Positions 31,933 to 41,577 of a stretch of DNA of 64,000 nt are shown here, in pieces. A model generated the notes under the pieces. It did no database searches. It saw only the letters and a list, made by a program, of their open reading frames with translations, and was not told the origin of the DNA. Both the position numbers and the translations under genes were made by a program. This DNA comes from DASQZK01 sp963809925 (GTDB lineage Bacteria; Bacteroidota; Bacteroidia; Bacteroidales; GCA-2748055), in NCBI GenBank assembly GCA_963809925.1, contig CAWELH010000006.1, positions 248,001-312,000 on the forward strand, in the 5' to 3' direction. The stretch's first letter is position 1. Each line of letters starts with the position of its first letter.

Positions 31933-34074
31933 ATGAAGCACATTTTACTTCCTACCGTACTCCTCCTGCTCGTACTTTTTGCAGGATGCGATAAAAAGGA
32001 AAACGTATCGCATGAAATCAGCCTTAACGGAACCTGGGAATTGGCCCGGACAGATTCCTCAGGGACCATGCCTTCTGAGTTTCAGTCGGTGGTACCGGTT
32101 CCCGGGCTCGTAGATATGGCTACGCCGGTGCAGAATGATCCGGATACTTCCTATCAGAATTCCATATACTGGTACCAGACAACATTTAGCACAGATAAAG
32201 GGAATTATGATTTTGTCAGGTTAAAAATAAATAAATCCATGTATCACACACGGGTTTATGTAAACGGCCATTTCGTGGGTGAGAATGTATATTCCTTCAC
32301 CCCATCGCTGTTTGAGATCAAGCCTTACCTGTCAGAAGGTCGTGATAAAAATCAACTGGTCATTTCTGTGGGTTGCCGTGACCAGCTGCCTGATACAGTT
32401 GCAAACGGTCATGATTTTGAGAAGATCATTTATCAACCGGGAATCTACGACGATGTAAAACTTATTTACGGTCAATTGCCTTACATAGAAAACGTACAGA
32501 TTGTCCCTGATATGGAGAAAGGAGAGGTGAGTGTGGTAGGAGAAATAAGCTGTAAAGAAAAAACTGCCAAGGTAGATGTCCAATGGAAAATCCTGGAACT
32601 TAAATCCGGTAAACAGGTATCTGAGGGTACTGGTATTTGCGTGAATAAAGGGAACAGCACAACAGCAGCTCTGAATTTTACAACTCCTGTACCTGACTGT
32701 CATCCCTGGACCCCGGAGGACCCCTTTCTTTACAAAATAGAGCTTACCACCGGGAACAGTCAAAAAACAATCCGCTTCGGTATGCGTAGCTTCCGTTTGA
32801 ACGCGATGCAGGGTAAAGCCATCCTTAACGGTAAAACCTATTACATGCGGGGAACGAATGTTTGTATTTTCCGGTTTTTTGAAGATCCCACGAGGGCTAC
32901 TCTTCCGTGGGAGAAAGAGTGGCCTGTCATGCTTCATCAAAGGTTCAAATCGATGAACTGGAACAGTATCCGGTACTGCATCGGATTCCCACCAGAACGA
33001 TGGTATGATATTGCCGACAGCCTTGGTTTTCTTATTCAGGATGAATTTCCGATATGGACGGGAGGGCCGGGAGGATTTAAAATATGGCAGAAGGAGATGA
33101 CCGCCGGCCAGCTGGCAGCAGAATATGCGGCATGGATGAAGGAACGATGGAACCATGCCTGTGTGGTTATCTGGGATGCACAAAATGAATCCGTAACTCC
33201 GGTAACTGCTGCGGCTATCAACAAGGTCAGACAGCTGGATCTCTCCGAAAGGCCATGGGACAATGGCTGGGCGGCACCAGCCGGGTCTGGTGATGCCCTG
33301 GAGTCTCATCCGTATCTCTTCAGTAAATATACAAATACGAAAAATAAGCCCGGAAAAAATGGAGTATTGTACGACCTCTTTTCTATAGAAAGGGAACCTG
33401 ATAACGATCCGAATCAACACATGCCAGATAGTAGCGGCAAACAATATGAAAATGCGATCATCATTAATGAGTATGGCTGGATATGGCTAAACAGGGATGG
33501 CACTCCCACCACACTAACTGATAATGTTTATGCCAATGTTTTCCCCGATGCACGTACTGCAAACCAAAAATATGAGGTCTATGCCAGAAATATCGCCATG
33601 CTCACGGAATACTGGCGCAGCAGTCGCAACAGCGCAGCAGTCATGCATTTCTGCGGTCTGGGATACTCCAGGCCGGAAGCTCCAAGGGGTCAGACAAGCG
33701 ATAACTTTACCGATATCCGGAACCTGAAATTTGAGCCTGCTTATTATAACTATGTAAGTCAGGCATTCAATCCGGTTGGTATCATGATTGCCAAATGGGA
33801 GAAATATTTTACGGCCGGGGAAGAAACTACCTTTCCGATACATGTAATTAATGACAGAATTGACTCCTGGGAAGGAAACATTAAAGTTTCCCTGATGAGA
33901 GGAGAAACTGTTATCGAACAATCCACTATCGCAGCAAAAGTGGAAAATGCCGGAAAAGGGGTTTTTACTACACGTCTCCGTATTCCTTCTGAAAAAGGAA
34001 AATACCAATGTGTTGCTGAATTAACCGATCAGGGCCGAACCATAAAAAGTATAAGGGACTTCACCGTAAACTAA
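31933..34074 (+). CDS. glycoside hydrolase family 2 lipoprotein
   Basis: 713 residues. Lipobox C19 (LFAGC). The order is GH2 sugar-binding jelly roll (SLNGTWELAR, then YQNSIYWYQTTF), an immunoglobulin-like domain, then the TIM barrel with RGTNVCIFRFFEDP. The general acid is E419 in WDAQNES, and the probable nucleophile is E513 in IINEYGW. It belongs to the exo-acting beta-galactosidase/glucuronidase/mannosidase superfamily; the exact sugar is not readable. It is a stand-alone gene divergent from the ECF unit. Confidence 0.9.
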   Translation: MKHILLPTVLLLLVLFAGCDKKENVSHEISLNGTWELARTDSSGTMPSEFQSVVPVPGLVDMATPVQNDPDTSYQNSIYWYQTTFSTDKGNYDFVRLKINKSMYHTRVYVNGHFVGENVYSFTPSLFEIKPYLSEGRDKNQLVISVGCRDQLPDTVANGHDFEKIIYQPGIYDDVKLIYGQLPYIENVQIVPDMEKGEVSVVGEISCKEKTAKVDVQWKILELKSGKQVSEGTGICVNKGNSTTAALNFTTPVPDCHPWTPEDPFLYKIELTTGNSQKTIRFGMRSFRLNAMQGKAILNGKTYYMRGTNVCIFRFFEDPTRATLPWEKEWPVMLHQRFKSMNWNSIRYCIGFPPERWYDIADSLGFLIQDEFPIWTGGPGGFKIWQKEMTAGQLAAEYAAWMKERWNHACVVIWDAQNESVTPVTAAAINKVRQLDLSERPWDNGWAAPAGSGDALESHPYLFSKYTNTKNKPGKNGVLYDLFSIEREPDNDPNQHMPDSSGKQYENAIIINEYGWIWLNRDGTPTTLTDNVYANVFPDARTANQKYEVYARNIAMLTEYWRSSRNSAAVMHFCGLGYSRPEAPRGQTSDNFTDIRNLKFEPAYYNYVSQAFNPVGIMIAKWEKYFTAGEETTFPIHVINDRIDSWEGNIKVSLMRGETVIEQSTIAAKVENAGKGVFTTRLRIPSEKGKYQCVAELTDQGRTIKSIRDFTVN

Positions 34075-34112
34075 TGAAAATTGCACGTCGCCTTGAAGAA
34101 CCGTCGTGCTTT

Positions 34113-34157
34113 ACCTCCATCCGGTAAGGAAAGGAGGTTTACTATGATTTATCATAG
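34113..34157. other. two short hairpins after the GH2 gene
   Basis: ACCTCC (34113-34118) can pair with GGAGGT (34133-34138), and CTATGA-TTTA-TCATAG (34142-34157) is a perfect 6-bp stem. Neither is followed by a T-run. They may protect or end the GH2 transcript, but this is weak. Confidence 0.25.
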
Positions 34158-34362
34158 ACAAAGAACCAGCGAGCTCAATACGGAGTGAAATGATTCCTGC
34201 CAATGGACAATTTACCCTTCACAAATAAACGTTTTTCTTTCCCTGCTGTTCTAATATATGTCCGGAGCTCAGTATATATCTTTTCACTTATCCCAGGGCT
34301 GAAAATAACCCGGAATTCTATGACAGAAGGCTGATTCAAAAAATTAATTAAAGAAAGAAACC

Positions 34363-34890
34363 GTGAAAAATATTCTGATCATCTTACTGTTGTTTGCATG
34401 GACGGGGATCAATGCACAGAAACATTCTCCTTATGCCAATATCAGGCTTGAAACAGACAAGGATTATTCTGATGCCCAAAAGTCTGTACTTCAAGCGGCG
34501 AACTTTATACTTTCGCTTCCTGTCAACAAGGAAAATACTTCCAAAAGTGAAGCGATGCATTTTCTGGTTGATTGGATGAAGGGCACACCAGATTATATGT
34601 TTCCACTTAATGAGCCCATCGCCAAAATCTCTAATGAAAATCCTGAACTACTCATCATTTTTATGGCCTGTATGACGAGGTATGTACTTGAAAATCCGGG
34701 CGATAAATCTCCGGAAGAAAATGAAATCAATTACAACGGCTTCCTTATCTTTTCTGATTACTGCAATGAGCCAAAAAACAAGGTTGAGATCAGAGGAGAA
34801 TTGAAAAATCTCATCAAAGCCAGGAAAGACGGAAATCTTAAAGACTATCTTAAAGAATTCGATGAAAAGCCTGAGGGTAAGATTGTTTAA
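34363..34890 (+). CDS. small secreted hypothetical protein
   Basis: 175 residues starting at a GTG (34363), chosen because it begins a clean signal peptide (MKNILIILLLFAWTGINAQ, cleavage after NAQ). The mature part is alpha-helical and charged, with FILSLPVNKENTSKSEAMHF and a C-terminal KARKDGNLKDYLKEF helix. I do not recognise a named family. It lies 160 nt before the TetR operon and is unlikely to belong to it, since that operon has its own promoter. Confidence 0.72.
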   Translation: MKNILIILLLFAWTGINAQKHSPYANIRLETDKDYSDAQKSVLQAANFILSLPVNKENTSKSEAMHFLVDWMKGTPDYMFPLNEPIAKISNENPELLIIFMACMTRYVLENPGDKSPEENEINYNGFLIFSDYCNEPKNKVEIRGELKNLIKARKDGNLKDYLKEFDEKPEGKIV

Positions 34891-34957
34891 CCATTTCCCA
34901 CGCCCTCGCAGGATTGAACTTCACCCTAAATTTTTCCAAACTTTTTTTCAAATTATC

Positions 34958-34988
34958 TTGACAAGCCTTAATTTTTACTTTAACTTTG
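34958..34988 (+). promoter_or_regulatory. promoter of the TetR/LolA/ABC operon
   Basis: TTG at 34958-34960, 20 nt, then TAACTTTG at 34981-34988, a full Bacteroidota consensus match. Expected start near 34995; the TetR start codon is at 35051. Confidence 0.7.
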
Positions 34989-35000
34989 ACCGTGCGTTCA
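34987..35000. promoter_or_regulatory. candidate TetR-type operator
   Basis: TGACCG-TG-CGTTCA, a 14-bp dyad with one mismatch, overlapping the end of the -7 element and the expected transcription start. Placement would let the TetR-family protein repress its own operon. Confidence 0.45.
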
Positions 35001-35050
35001 TTCAATAATAAAACACACACCTTCATGGTGGGCGAAAAACCAGGTCAGAA

Positions 35051-35626
35051 ATGTCACCCAGAACAGAAGAACAATTTCAGGAAATAAGGGATGCTAAAAG
35101 ATCGCTGATAAAGAAGGCAGCTTTGGAACTTTTTGCCCTGGAGGGGTATTATGTGACTTCTATTCGAGTGATTGCAAAAAAGGCCGGCATATCCAAAGGA
35201 CTTATTTACAACTATTATGAAAGCAAGGAAGCATTACTCAGGGAGATTTTCGTTGATGGAGTAGAAAAGATCACAAATTTAATCGATCCTGATCATAACG
35301 GCATACTGACCAAACAGGAATTCCGGTACATGATTGAAGAGACATTCAGGATGATCTCCAATAACCGTATTTTCTGGAGCTTATATTTCTCTGTGGTCAC
35401 GCAGCCCGGTGTAATGAAGATTGTCAGCGTTGAGATGAGCAACATTTATCGTGATATGTACGAAGTACTAAACGCGTATTTCAAGGATTCGGGGTATAAA
35501 GATCCTGAAGCGGAGGCCCTGATTTTCGGTTCGATCCTCGATGGTGTATCATTCAATTATCTTATAAACCCTGATTTTTATCCATTGGACAAAGTAAAAA
35601 ATAGATTAATAGAAATTTATTGCTAA
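35051..35626 (+). CDS. TetR/AcrR-family transcriptional regulator
   Basis: 191 residues. The N-terminal DNA-binding domain is canonical: KAALELFALEGYYVTSIRVIAKKAGISKGLIYNYY split over helices 1-3, then SKEALLREIF. The C-terminal ligand domain is divergent. It is the first gene of a five-gene-plus unit coding for a LolA-like protein, two FtsX-type permeases, an ATPase and a barrel, so it probably represses this transporter and senses a related molecule, perhaps a lipid. Confidence 0.92.
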   Translation: MSPRTEEQFQEIRDAKRSLIKKAALELFALEGYYVTSIRVIAKKAGISKGLIYNYYESKEALLREIFVDGVEKITNLIDPDHNGILTKQEFRYMIEETFRMISNNRIFWSLYFSVVTQPGVMKIVSVEMSNIYRDMYEVLNAYFKDSGYKDPEAEALIFGSILDGVSFNYLINPDFYPLDKVKNRLIEIYC

Positions 35627-35637
35627 ATTATATTACA

Positions 35638-36399
35638 ATGAAAATTAAATTGTTATTAGCAGTTTTCTTTATAACTGCATTGAGTCAATTTTCGAATTTG
35701 CCGGCACAGGATGTCACGGCACGTCAAATTGTTGAGAAGGCGCATAATCTGATGCAGGGACAATCAAACTATTCTGAAGTAACGATGACGATTCACCGGC
35801 CTAAATGGGACAGAACATTAAGTTTCAAGTCATGGAACAAGGGAACAGAGTATACATTGATTTATATAACAGCACCGGCGCAGGAATCCGGACAGGTTTT
35901 TCTGAAGAGGGGGAATGAGATGTGGAACTGGCTGCCTTCCATCGGCAGAATGATTAAAATTCCACCGTCAATGATGATGCAGTCATGGATGGGTTCAGAT
36001 CTCACCAATGATGATCTTATTAAAGAATCGTCCATCGTTGAAGATTATGATCACAAGATTATCGGGGAAGAGACAATTTCCGGATTAGAATGCTACAAAA
36101 TAGAAATGATCCCTCATGCAGATGCTCCGGTAGTGTGGGGTAAAATAATAACCTGGATTTCGAAGGAAAAAAATTTAACTCTACAGAATGAATACTATGA
36201 TGAATCAGGAAAGCTGATTAACAAGGAAACGCTTTCACAGATTAAAGACGTGGGTGACCGGACCATTCCGACGAAATTTTTAATGGTACCGGTAGAGAAA
36301 ACCGATCACGAAACCACAATGATCTTTGATGCTATCAATTTCAATGTAAAAATGGACGATTCATTTTTCTCGATACAAAATATGAAACGTGTAAGGTAA
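35638..36399 (+). CDS. LolA-like outer-membrane lipoprotein-sorting protein (PF17131 type)
   Basis: 253 residues from ATG 35638, 11 nt after the TetR stop. A signal peptide (about 1-23, cleavage near PAQD) precedes the half-barrel: ARQIVEKAHNLMQGQSNYSE, the family hallmark MWNWLPSIGRMIKIPPSMM, then QSWMGSDLTNDDL. Characterised LolA folds carry lipoprotein acyl chains through the periplasm; this subfamily is usually linked with RND or MacB-type exporters and probably carries another lipid-like cargo. It precedes the two permeases by 23 nt. Confidence 0.9.
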   Translation: MKIKLLLAVFFITALSQFSNLPAQDVTARQIVEKAHNLMQGQSNYSEVTMTIHRPKWDRTLSFKSWNKGTEYTLIYITAPAQESGQVFLKRGNEMWNWLPSIGRMIKIPPSMMMQSWMGSDLTNDDLIKESSIVEDYDHKIIGEETISGLECYKIEMIPHADAPVVWGKIITWISKEKNLTLQNEYYDESGKLINKETLSQIKDVGDRTIPTKFLMVPVEKTDHETTMIFDAINFNVKMDDSFFSIQNMKRVR

Positions 36400-36422
36400 T
36401 ATTAACACTTAAATCTTCGCGC

Positions 36423-37643
36423 ATGATGAATTTTATTATGGCATGGAGGAATCTCTGGAGGAACCGGCGCAGAACGCTGATTACCGTTGCGTCCATTTTT
36501 TTCGGTGTGTTGCTTGCAACCCTGATGAGCTCGATGCAGGAAGGTTCCTACAGCAATATGATCAATAACGTCGTAAAGTTTTACAGTGGTTATATACAGA
36601 TTCATGATAAGAACTACTGGGAAAACAAAACGCTGTATAATTCTTTTGAGGTAACGGACAGTTTGTATAACAAGGTGAAGTCGGTACCCGGTATAACTTA
36701 TACTACGCCAAGGCTTGAATCCTTTGCGCTTGCTTCCGTTGGAAACCTTACCCAGTCGGCAATTATTGTAGGCGTCGATCCGAAGAAGGAGGATAACGTA
36801 ACAAATCTTTCGCGATGGATCAGTGACGGCAGTTATCTGGGTGAGCAGGATGAGGGCATTCTGCTGGCCGGAGGTCTCGCTAAAAACCTAAACGTCGGTG
36901 TCAATGATACCCTCGCTCTTCTCAGTCAGGGTTATTACGGAAATACGGTGGCTGCTGAATTTGTGGTACGAGGCATTCTGAATTTCCCATCACCTGAGCT
37001 CAACAAACAATTTGCCTATCTCGAGATCAGGCATGCACAGGAATTTTACTCTGCCGTTGGTATGCTGACTTCACTCGTGATCATGGTAGATGACTATTCC
37101 GACGTATCGCCGGTCATAGAGAACCTTGAAAACTCGCTCGATGCCGGCAAGTATTCCATTATGAGCTGGAATGAGATGCAACCTGAGCTGGTTCAGATGA
37201 TTAATGGTGATCGTGCAGGCGGCGTGGTGATGAAGGCGATCCTTTATATGGTCATTGCCTTTGGCATCTTTGGCACCATTTTGATGATGCTGGCTGAAAG
37301 AAGGAAAGAACTGGGTATAATGATAGCCGTGGGCATGCAAAAATATAAGCTTGGCAGTGTGTTGCTCTTTGAAACCGTATTTATGGGGATTATAGGCGTT
37401 GTCTCCGGTCTTCTTGCCAGCATTCCACTGATCATCTATATGCTGCACAATCCGATCCCACTGACCGGTGATGCGGCCAGAGCTATGACAGATATGGGCA
37501 TCGAGCCTGTATTTATGTTCTCAGTCGCACCAAAGGTATTTGTGAACCAGGTGATCACCGTTCTTACGCTCACGATACTTATATCGCTTTACCCTTACTT
37601 CTTCGCGGGCCATTTAAAAGCGATCAAAGCCCTAAGAGATTAA
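36423..37643 (+). CDS. ABC transporter permease, FtsX/LolC-E type (first)
   Basis: 406 residues. The start MAWRNLWRNRRRTLITVASIFFGVLL is the classic FtsX-type N-terminal helix; a long periplasmic domain (about 45-270) and three C-terminal helices follow, with the coupling segment LAERRKELGIMIAVGMQ between the first two. It pairs with the second permease (20 nt downstream) and the ATPase. Members of this class do not form a transport channel themselves but transmit force to periplasmic partners. Confidence 0.92.
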   Translation: MMNFIMAWRNLWRNRRRTLITVASIFFGVLLATLMSSMQEGSYSNMINNVVKFYSGYIQIHDKNYWENKTLYNSFEVTDSLYNKVKSVPGITYTTPRLESFALASVGNLTQSAIIVGVDPKKEDNVTNLSRWISDGSYLGEQDEGILLAGGLAKNLNVGVNDTLALLSQGYYGNTVAAEFVVRGILNFPSPELNKQFAYLEIRHAQEFYSAVGMLTSLVIMVDDYSDVSPVIENLENSLDAGKYSIMSWNEMQPELVQMINGDRAGGVVMKAILYMVIAFGIFGTILMMLAERRKELGIMIAVGMQKYKLGSVLLFETVFMGIIGVVSGLLASIPLIIYMLHNPIPLTGDAARAMTDMGIEPVFMFSVAPKVFVNQVITVLTLTILISLYPYFFAGHLKAIKALRD

Positions 37644-37663
37644 ATCAATTAACATTTACTATT

Positions 37664-38890
37664 ATGATCTGGTCAATAGCATGGAGAAATATCTGGCGCA
37701 ACAGGCTTCGCAGCGGGGTTATCATTACTGCAATAGCCCTTGGAATCTTTGCCGGGGTCTTTTCAATGGCATTTATGCGAGGACTGGCGAACCAGCGTCT
37801 TGAATCGGCTATCAGGACACAGGTCTCCCATATTCAGGTTCATACACAGGCCTACCTTAAGGTCAATGATATCAAAAACTATTTCACCGACTCCGATTCG
37901 TTGATTTCAGAAACCGATACTATAAGCGATGTGCTTGCTGTAAGCCGTCGTATCATCGTGAATGCCATTATCAATTCAGCCGAGAAAGGAAGCGGTATAA
38001 AACTGTACGGCATTGAACCTGAAAAAGAGTCCCGGGTTACCGATCTGAGCACGAAACTGGTTGAAGGCAATTACCTTGAAAACATAAAAAACAGCAAACC
38101 CATCCTCATAGGTCAGAAACTGGCAGAAAAACTGAGTGTTGAAACGGGTTCGAAGCTTGTCATCGGGCTGCTTGATGCCCATGGGTATCCGGTCTATTAT
38201 CAGTTCAGGATCAGTGGAATTTTCAAGACGACCAGCACCCCCTTTGATGAATCGAATGCATTTGTCAGGTATTCCGATCTGCTTGATATCACGGGGTTAC
38301 CGGCCAACAGTGCACATGAAATCGCTGTCTACCTTAAAAATTCTGACGCATCAGGATCTGTGGCACAGGAAATAAAAAAGTTACACCCGGACCTGAACGT
38401 CGAACAATGGTTTGAGATCATGCCGGAACTTAATTACCTGACGGAAACCATGGACAATTATATGTATATTTTCATCATCATCATTCTTCTCGCCCTGGGC
38501 TTCGGTATCGTAAATACCATGCTGATGGTTGTCCTTGAACGGGTTAAAGAACTCGGTATGCTCATGGCTGTAGGTATGAACAGAAGAAAGGTGTTTTCTA
38601 TGATTATGCTTGAAACCGTGTACCTGTCGATCATTGGAGGCGTAGCCGGGATCATTGTCGGTACCTTAGCTGCTACCTATTTCCATCAACACGGGCTCAA
38701 CCTTTCAGGACTCTATGGCAAGGGACTTTCAGCACTTGGATATGCATCAACAATCTATACGGCTGTGCTGCCCGATATGATCATCATGACGGCAATACTC
38801 GTCATAATTACTGGTGTCATCTCCTCGGTTTATCCGGCTTTAAAAGCATTGCGATTGAATCCGGCAGATGCAATACGAACGGATGCGTGA
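37664..38890 (+). CDS. ABC transporter permease, FtsX/LolC-E type (second)
   Basis: 408 residues with the same layout as its upstream neighbour: N-terminal helix after WSIAWRNIWRNRLRSGVIIT, periplasmic domain, and three helices starting near residue 262, with LERVKELGMLMAVGMNRRKV as the coupling segment. The two permeases are clearly paralogous (shared AWRN-WRNR, VKEL-M-AVGM patterns) but not identical, which suggests a LolC/LolE-like heterodimer. Confidence 0.92.
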   Translation: MIWSIAWRNIWRNRLRSGVIITAIALGIFAGVFSMAFMRGLANQRLESAIRTQVSHIQVHTQAYLKVNDIKNYFTDSDSLISETDTISDVLAVSRRIIVNAIINSAEKGSGIKLYGIEPEKESRVTDLSTKLVEGNYLENIKNSKPILIGQKLAEKLSVETGSKLVIGLLDAHGYPVYYQFRISGIFKTTSTPFDESNAFVRYSDLLDITGLPANSAHEIAVYLKNSDASGSVAQEIKKLHPDLNVEQWFEIMPELNYLTETMDNYMYIFIIIILLALGFGIVNTMLMVVLERVKELGMLMAVGMNRRKVFSMIMLETVYLSIIGGVAGIIVGTLAATYFHQHGLNLSGLYGKGLSALGYASTIYTAVLPDMIIMTAILVIITGVISSVYPALKALRLNPADAIRTDA

Positions 38891-39002
38891 TCGTCCTAAA
38901 AGTCCGGCGTCATTTGCAATATAAGGACGGTCCAATTTTGGTCGGCATGCATTGAAATTGATAAAAGTATAAAATTAGATAATTGCATTTAATCTTTAGA
39001 TT

Positions 39003-39713
39003 ATGAATATTATAGATATAAAGAATTTGCACAAAATTTACGATGAATCTGAGGTAGCAGTTCATGCAGTAAATGGCATCGATCTCCGATTCGAAAAAGG
39101 CGAATTTGCAGCCATTGTCGGACCTTCCGGTTCAGGAAAAACAACACTCCTGAATATCATAGGCGGGCTTGATGTTGCGACGCAAGGCGAGGTGATCATT
39201 GACGGAGTCACTATCGGTAATCTGTCATCCCGAAAGCTGATCGATTTCAGGATGAAGAACATCGGCTTTGTCTTTCAGGCGTATAACCTCATCCCTGTTC
39301 TTACGGCAAAGGAAAATGTTGAATTCATCATGCACCTCCAGGGTGTCGACCGTCAGCAGAGAGAACGACGAGCCGTTGAACTGCTGGAAGCTGTAGGTCT
39401 GGGTGACCGCATTGACAGCCGGCCAGGGAAATTATCCGGGGGGCAGCAACAACGTGTTGCCGTTGCCAGAGCACTTGCTTCTAAACCTAAATTTATCCTC
39501 GCAGATGAACCCACGGCAAACCTTGACTCCACTTCGACGGCAAACCTGCTGGATATCATGGAAAAACTAAACAGGGAAGAAAAGATCACGTTCATTTTCT
39601 CAACACATGATCAGCGTGTAATGAAAAAAGCCCACAGGGTTATCACGGTTGAAGACGGGAAGGTAATCAGTGATGAATATCGCAAGAATGTCAGCGAATC
39701 AAAAGCCAGGTAA
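39003..39713 (+). CDS. ABC transporter ATP-binding protein, LolD/MacB type
   Basis: 236 residues. Walker A GPSGSGKTT, Q-loop FVFQAYNLIP, signature LSGGQQQRVAVARAL, Walker B FILADEPT and the H-loop STHDQRV are all present. It belongs to the LolD/MacB/FtsE class, which works with FtsX-type permeases. It is separated from the second permease by 112 nt, longer than other gaps in the operon, but no terminator is visible. The barrel gene follows by 15 nt. Confidence 0.95.
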   Translation: MNIIDIKNLHKIYDESEVAVHAVNGIDLRFEKGEFAAIVGPSGSGKTTLLNIIGGLDVATQGEVIIDGVTIGNLSSRKLIDFRMKNIGFVFQAYNLIPVLTAKENVEFIMHLQGVDRQQRERRAVELLEAVGLGDRIDSRPGKLSGGQQQRVAVARALASKPKFILADEPTANLDSTSTANLLDIMEKLNREEKITFIFSTHDQRVMKKAHRVITVEDGKVISDEYRKNVSESKAR

Positions 39714-39728
39714 ATACCGGAAAGCCGT

Positions 39729-40946
39729 ATGAAGTTTCTTTTTAATATCAGGGGTTGGATTACTGCAATTCTGAGGATCATTGTGTTGTCAGTCTCCGGA
39801 TTGTTTGTTGGTTTTGTATCTGACGCGCAAACCACTTCACCTTCAAAATACGATATAAAAGGCTATATTACTAATATGCAGTCATCTATGTTTTCAAAGA
39901 TCGATGGGGACTGGATAAATGATAACCTTTTTCACAACCGTATTAATCTCTTTTGGTACCCAAGTTCAAATTTTACAGGGAGCCTGCAATTCCGTAACCG
40001 GTTTATGTATGGACAAACCGTGTCGATGAACCCTTCATACGCCAGGTCGATTGACAATGAGGATTCTTTTCTGGATCTTTCACTTAATATATTCAATGAA
40101 AAATCATTCTTTCTAAATTCGACCCTCGACAGGGCATATATTCAGTATTCGTCCGGTAAACTCAACGCTACAATTGGCCGTCAACGCATCAACTGGGGAC
40201 AGAGTTTTGTCTGGAATCCGAACGATATCTTCAATGTTCAGAATTATTTCGATTTCGACTATGTCGAAAAGCCAGGAAGTGACGCCATCCGTCTGCAGTA
40301 TTATACGGGGTATGCTTCTGATCTAGAATTGGCAGCATCACTTAACGGTGACAACAAGCTTACCGCGGCCGGCTATTACCGCTTCAATAAATGGAATTAT
40401 GATTTCCAGTTTCTAGGTGGGATCTTCGCCGAAAGCGATTTTGTGGCAGGGTTTGGATGGACCGGTGACATACGGGGGGCCGGATTCAGGGGAGAAACGA
40501 GCTATTTCAGGCCAAAAGATCAGTTCAGCGACACAACCGGACTTTTTTATTTGGATGTGTCGGCTGATTATACTTTCCCCAATTCATTGTATATACAGAT
40601 TGAAGGTCTTTATGCCGGACTGCCGGATGGTTTCAGTATTGGTGACTTCCTCAGCTTTTATCAGCGATCCTTCACGGTGAAACAACTTGCCTTCTCGAAG
40701 TTGAATCTTTTCGGCAACATTTCCTATCCGGTGACACCATTGTTGAACGTATCTTTTGCAGGGATGTACTTCCCGGATTTAAAAGGATTCTATGCCGGGC
40801 CATCGATCGATTATTCCTTGAAAGACAATATTAAGCTGTCCGTCATCATCCAATCTTTCAGCGGTGAAATCTATGATCAGACCAGTCAAAACCTCCAACA
40901 GGGCCAGGTATTTTTTGGCTTCATCAGGTATAAATTCAGCTTTTAG
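39729..40946 (+). CDS. outer-membrane beta-barrel protein of the LolA/ABC operon
   Basis: 405 residues. A hydrophobic signal (about 12-36, cleavage near SDAQ) leads into alternating strands with aromatic girdles. The segment ATIGRQRINWGQSFVWNPNDIFN resembles a motif I associate with DUF1302-like barrels that accompany LolA-like proteins and RND exporters elsewhere. The C-terminus FFGFIRYKFSF ends in phenylalanine as barrels do. Its place as last gene of a periplasmic-carrier/ABC unit suggests it is the outer-membrane receiver or pore. Confidence 0.82.
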   Translation: MKFLFNIRGWITAILRIIVLSVSGLFVGFVSDAQTTSPSKYDIKGYITNMQSSMFSKIDGDWINDNLFHNRINLFWYPSSNFTGSLQFRNRFMYGQTVSMNPSYARSIDNEDSFLDLSLNIFNEKSFFLNSTLDRAYIQYSSGKLNATIGRQRINWGQSFVWNPNDIFNVQNYFDFDYVEKPGSDAIRLQYYTGYASDLELAASLNGDNKLTAAGYYRFNKWNYDFQFLGGIFAESDFVAGFGWTGDIRGAGFRGETSYFRPKDQFSDTTGLFYLDVSADYTFPNSLYIQIEGLYAGLPDGFSIGDFLSFYQRSFTVKQLAFSKLNLFGNISYPVTPLLNVSFAGMYFPDLKGFYAGPSIDYSLKDNIKLSVIIQSFSGEIYDQTSQNLQQGQVFFGFIRYKFSF

Positions 40947-41058
40947 CACAAACCTCTTAGCAAGGATGTCTGATTTCAAAAATCTCAAACGAATTACAAC
41001 AATTTCGGATCCACTCCGTACAAGACTCCGTACAACACAGAGTAAATAATAGAAAAAA

Positions 41059-41469
41059 ATGTTTGAACAAGAGTCGCTAAATATGAATTGGGAAGACAAG
41101 ACAATCCTGATTGTTGAGGATGAGGAAATTAATTTTCTCTATATCGAAACTCTGCTTCAAAGAACAGGGGCTAAGGTACTGCATGCCTGGAATGGCCAGC
41201 AGGCAGTCGACCTAGTTAAAGAGAACCCAATGCTCGACCTTATACTGATGGACATAAAAATGCCCATTATGGACGGGTACCGGGCCACACAGCATATCAA
41301 AAGTTTCCGGCCCGAGCTGCCCATCATTGCTCAAACAGCCTATACATTGGGCGATGATAAAATAAAATGCCTCGATGCAGGTTGTGATGATTATGTGTCC
41401 AAACCCATTAGAAAAAACACCCTATATGAGATCATCACCAATCAATTCAGTAAATCGGTAAATTCCTGA
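41059..41469 (+). CDS. stand-alone response-regulator receiver domain
   Basis: 136 residues, a single CheY-like domain: ILIVEDEEINFLYIETLL with the acidic pocket, phospho-acceptor in LILMDIKMPIMDGY, then IIAQTAYTL and the lysine in YVSKPI. No output domain is present. Its closest look is to the receivers of hybrid kinases. A start at 41083 (MNWEDK) is also possible. It might serve the orphan kinases in this window, but nothing here shows that. Confidence 0.9.
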   Translation: MFEQESLNMNWEDKTILIVEDEEINFLYIETLLQRTGAKVLHAWNGQQAVDLVKENPMLDLILMDIKMPIMDGYRATQHIKSFRPELPIIAQTAYTLGDDKIKCLDAGCDDYVSKPIRKNTLYEIITNQFSKSVNS

Positions 41470-41577
41470 TCTCCCTGTCACAAAACCAATCCATGTATGT
41501 ACGACCCCAACCAAAGGATGTACGGTTCAACATTCTCATGAAGACCGCAGATTCCTTTCTGAATAATTAGTATCTAA

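Noticed and set aside
32332..33444. Long open frame (370 codons) on the minus strand
   Set aside because: It is antisense to the well-supported GH2 gene and has no family features.
40999..41043. Short repeats of CTCCGTACAA
   Set aside because: Two imperfect copies only, no array structure; not a CRISPR or iteron.
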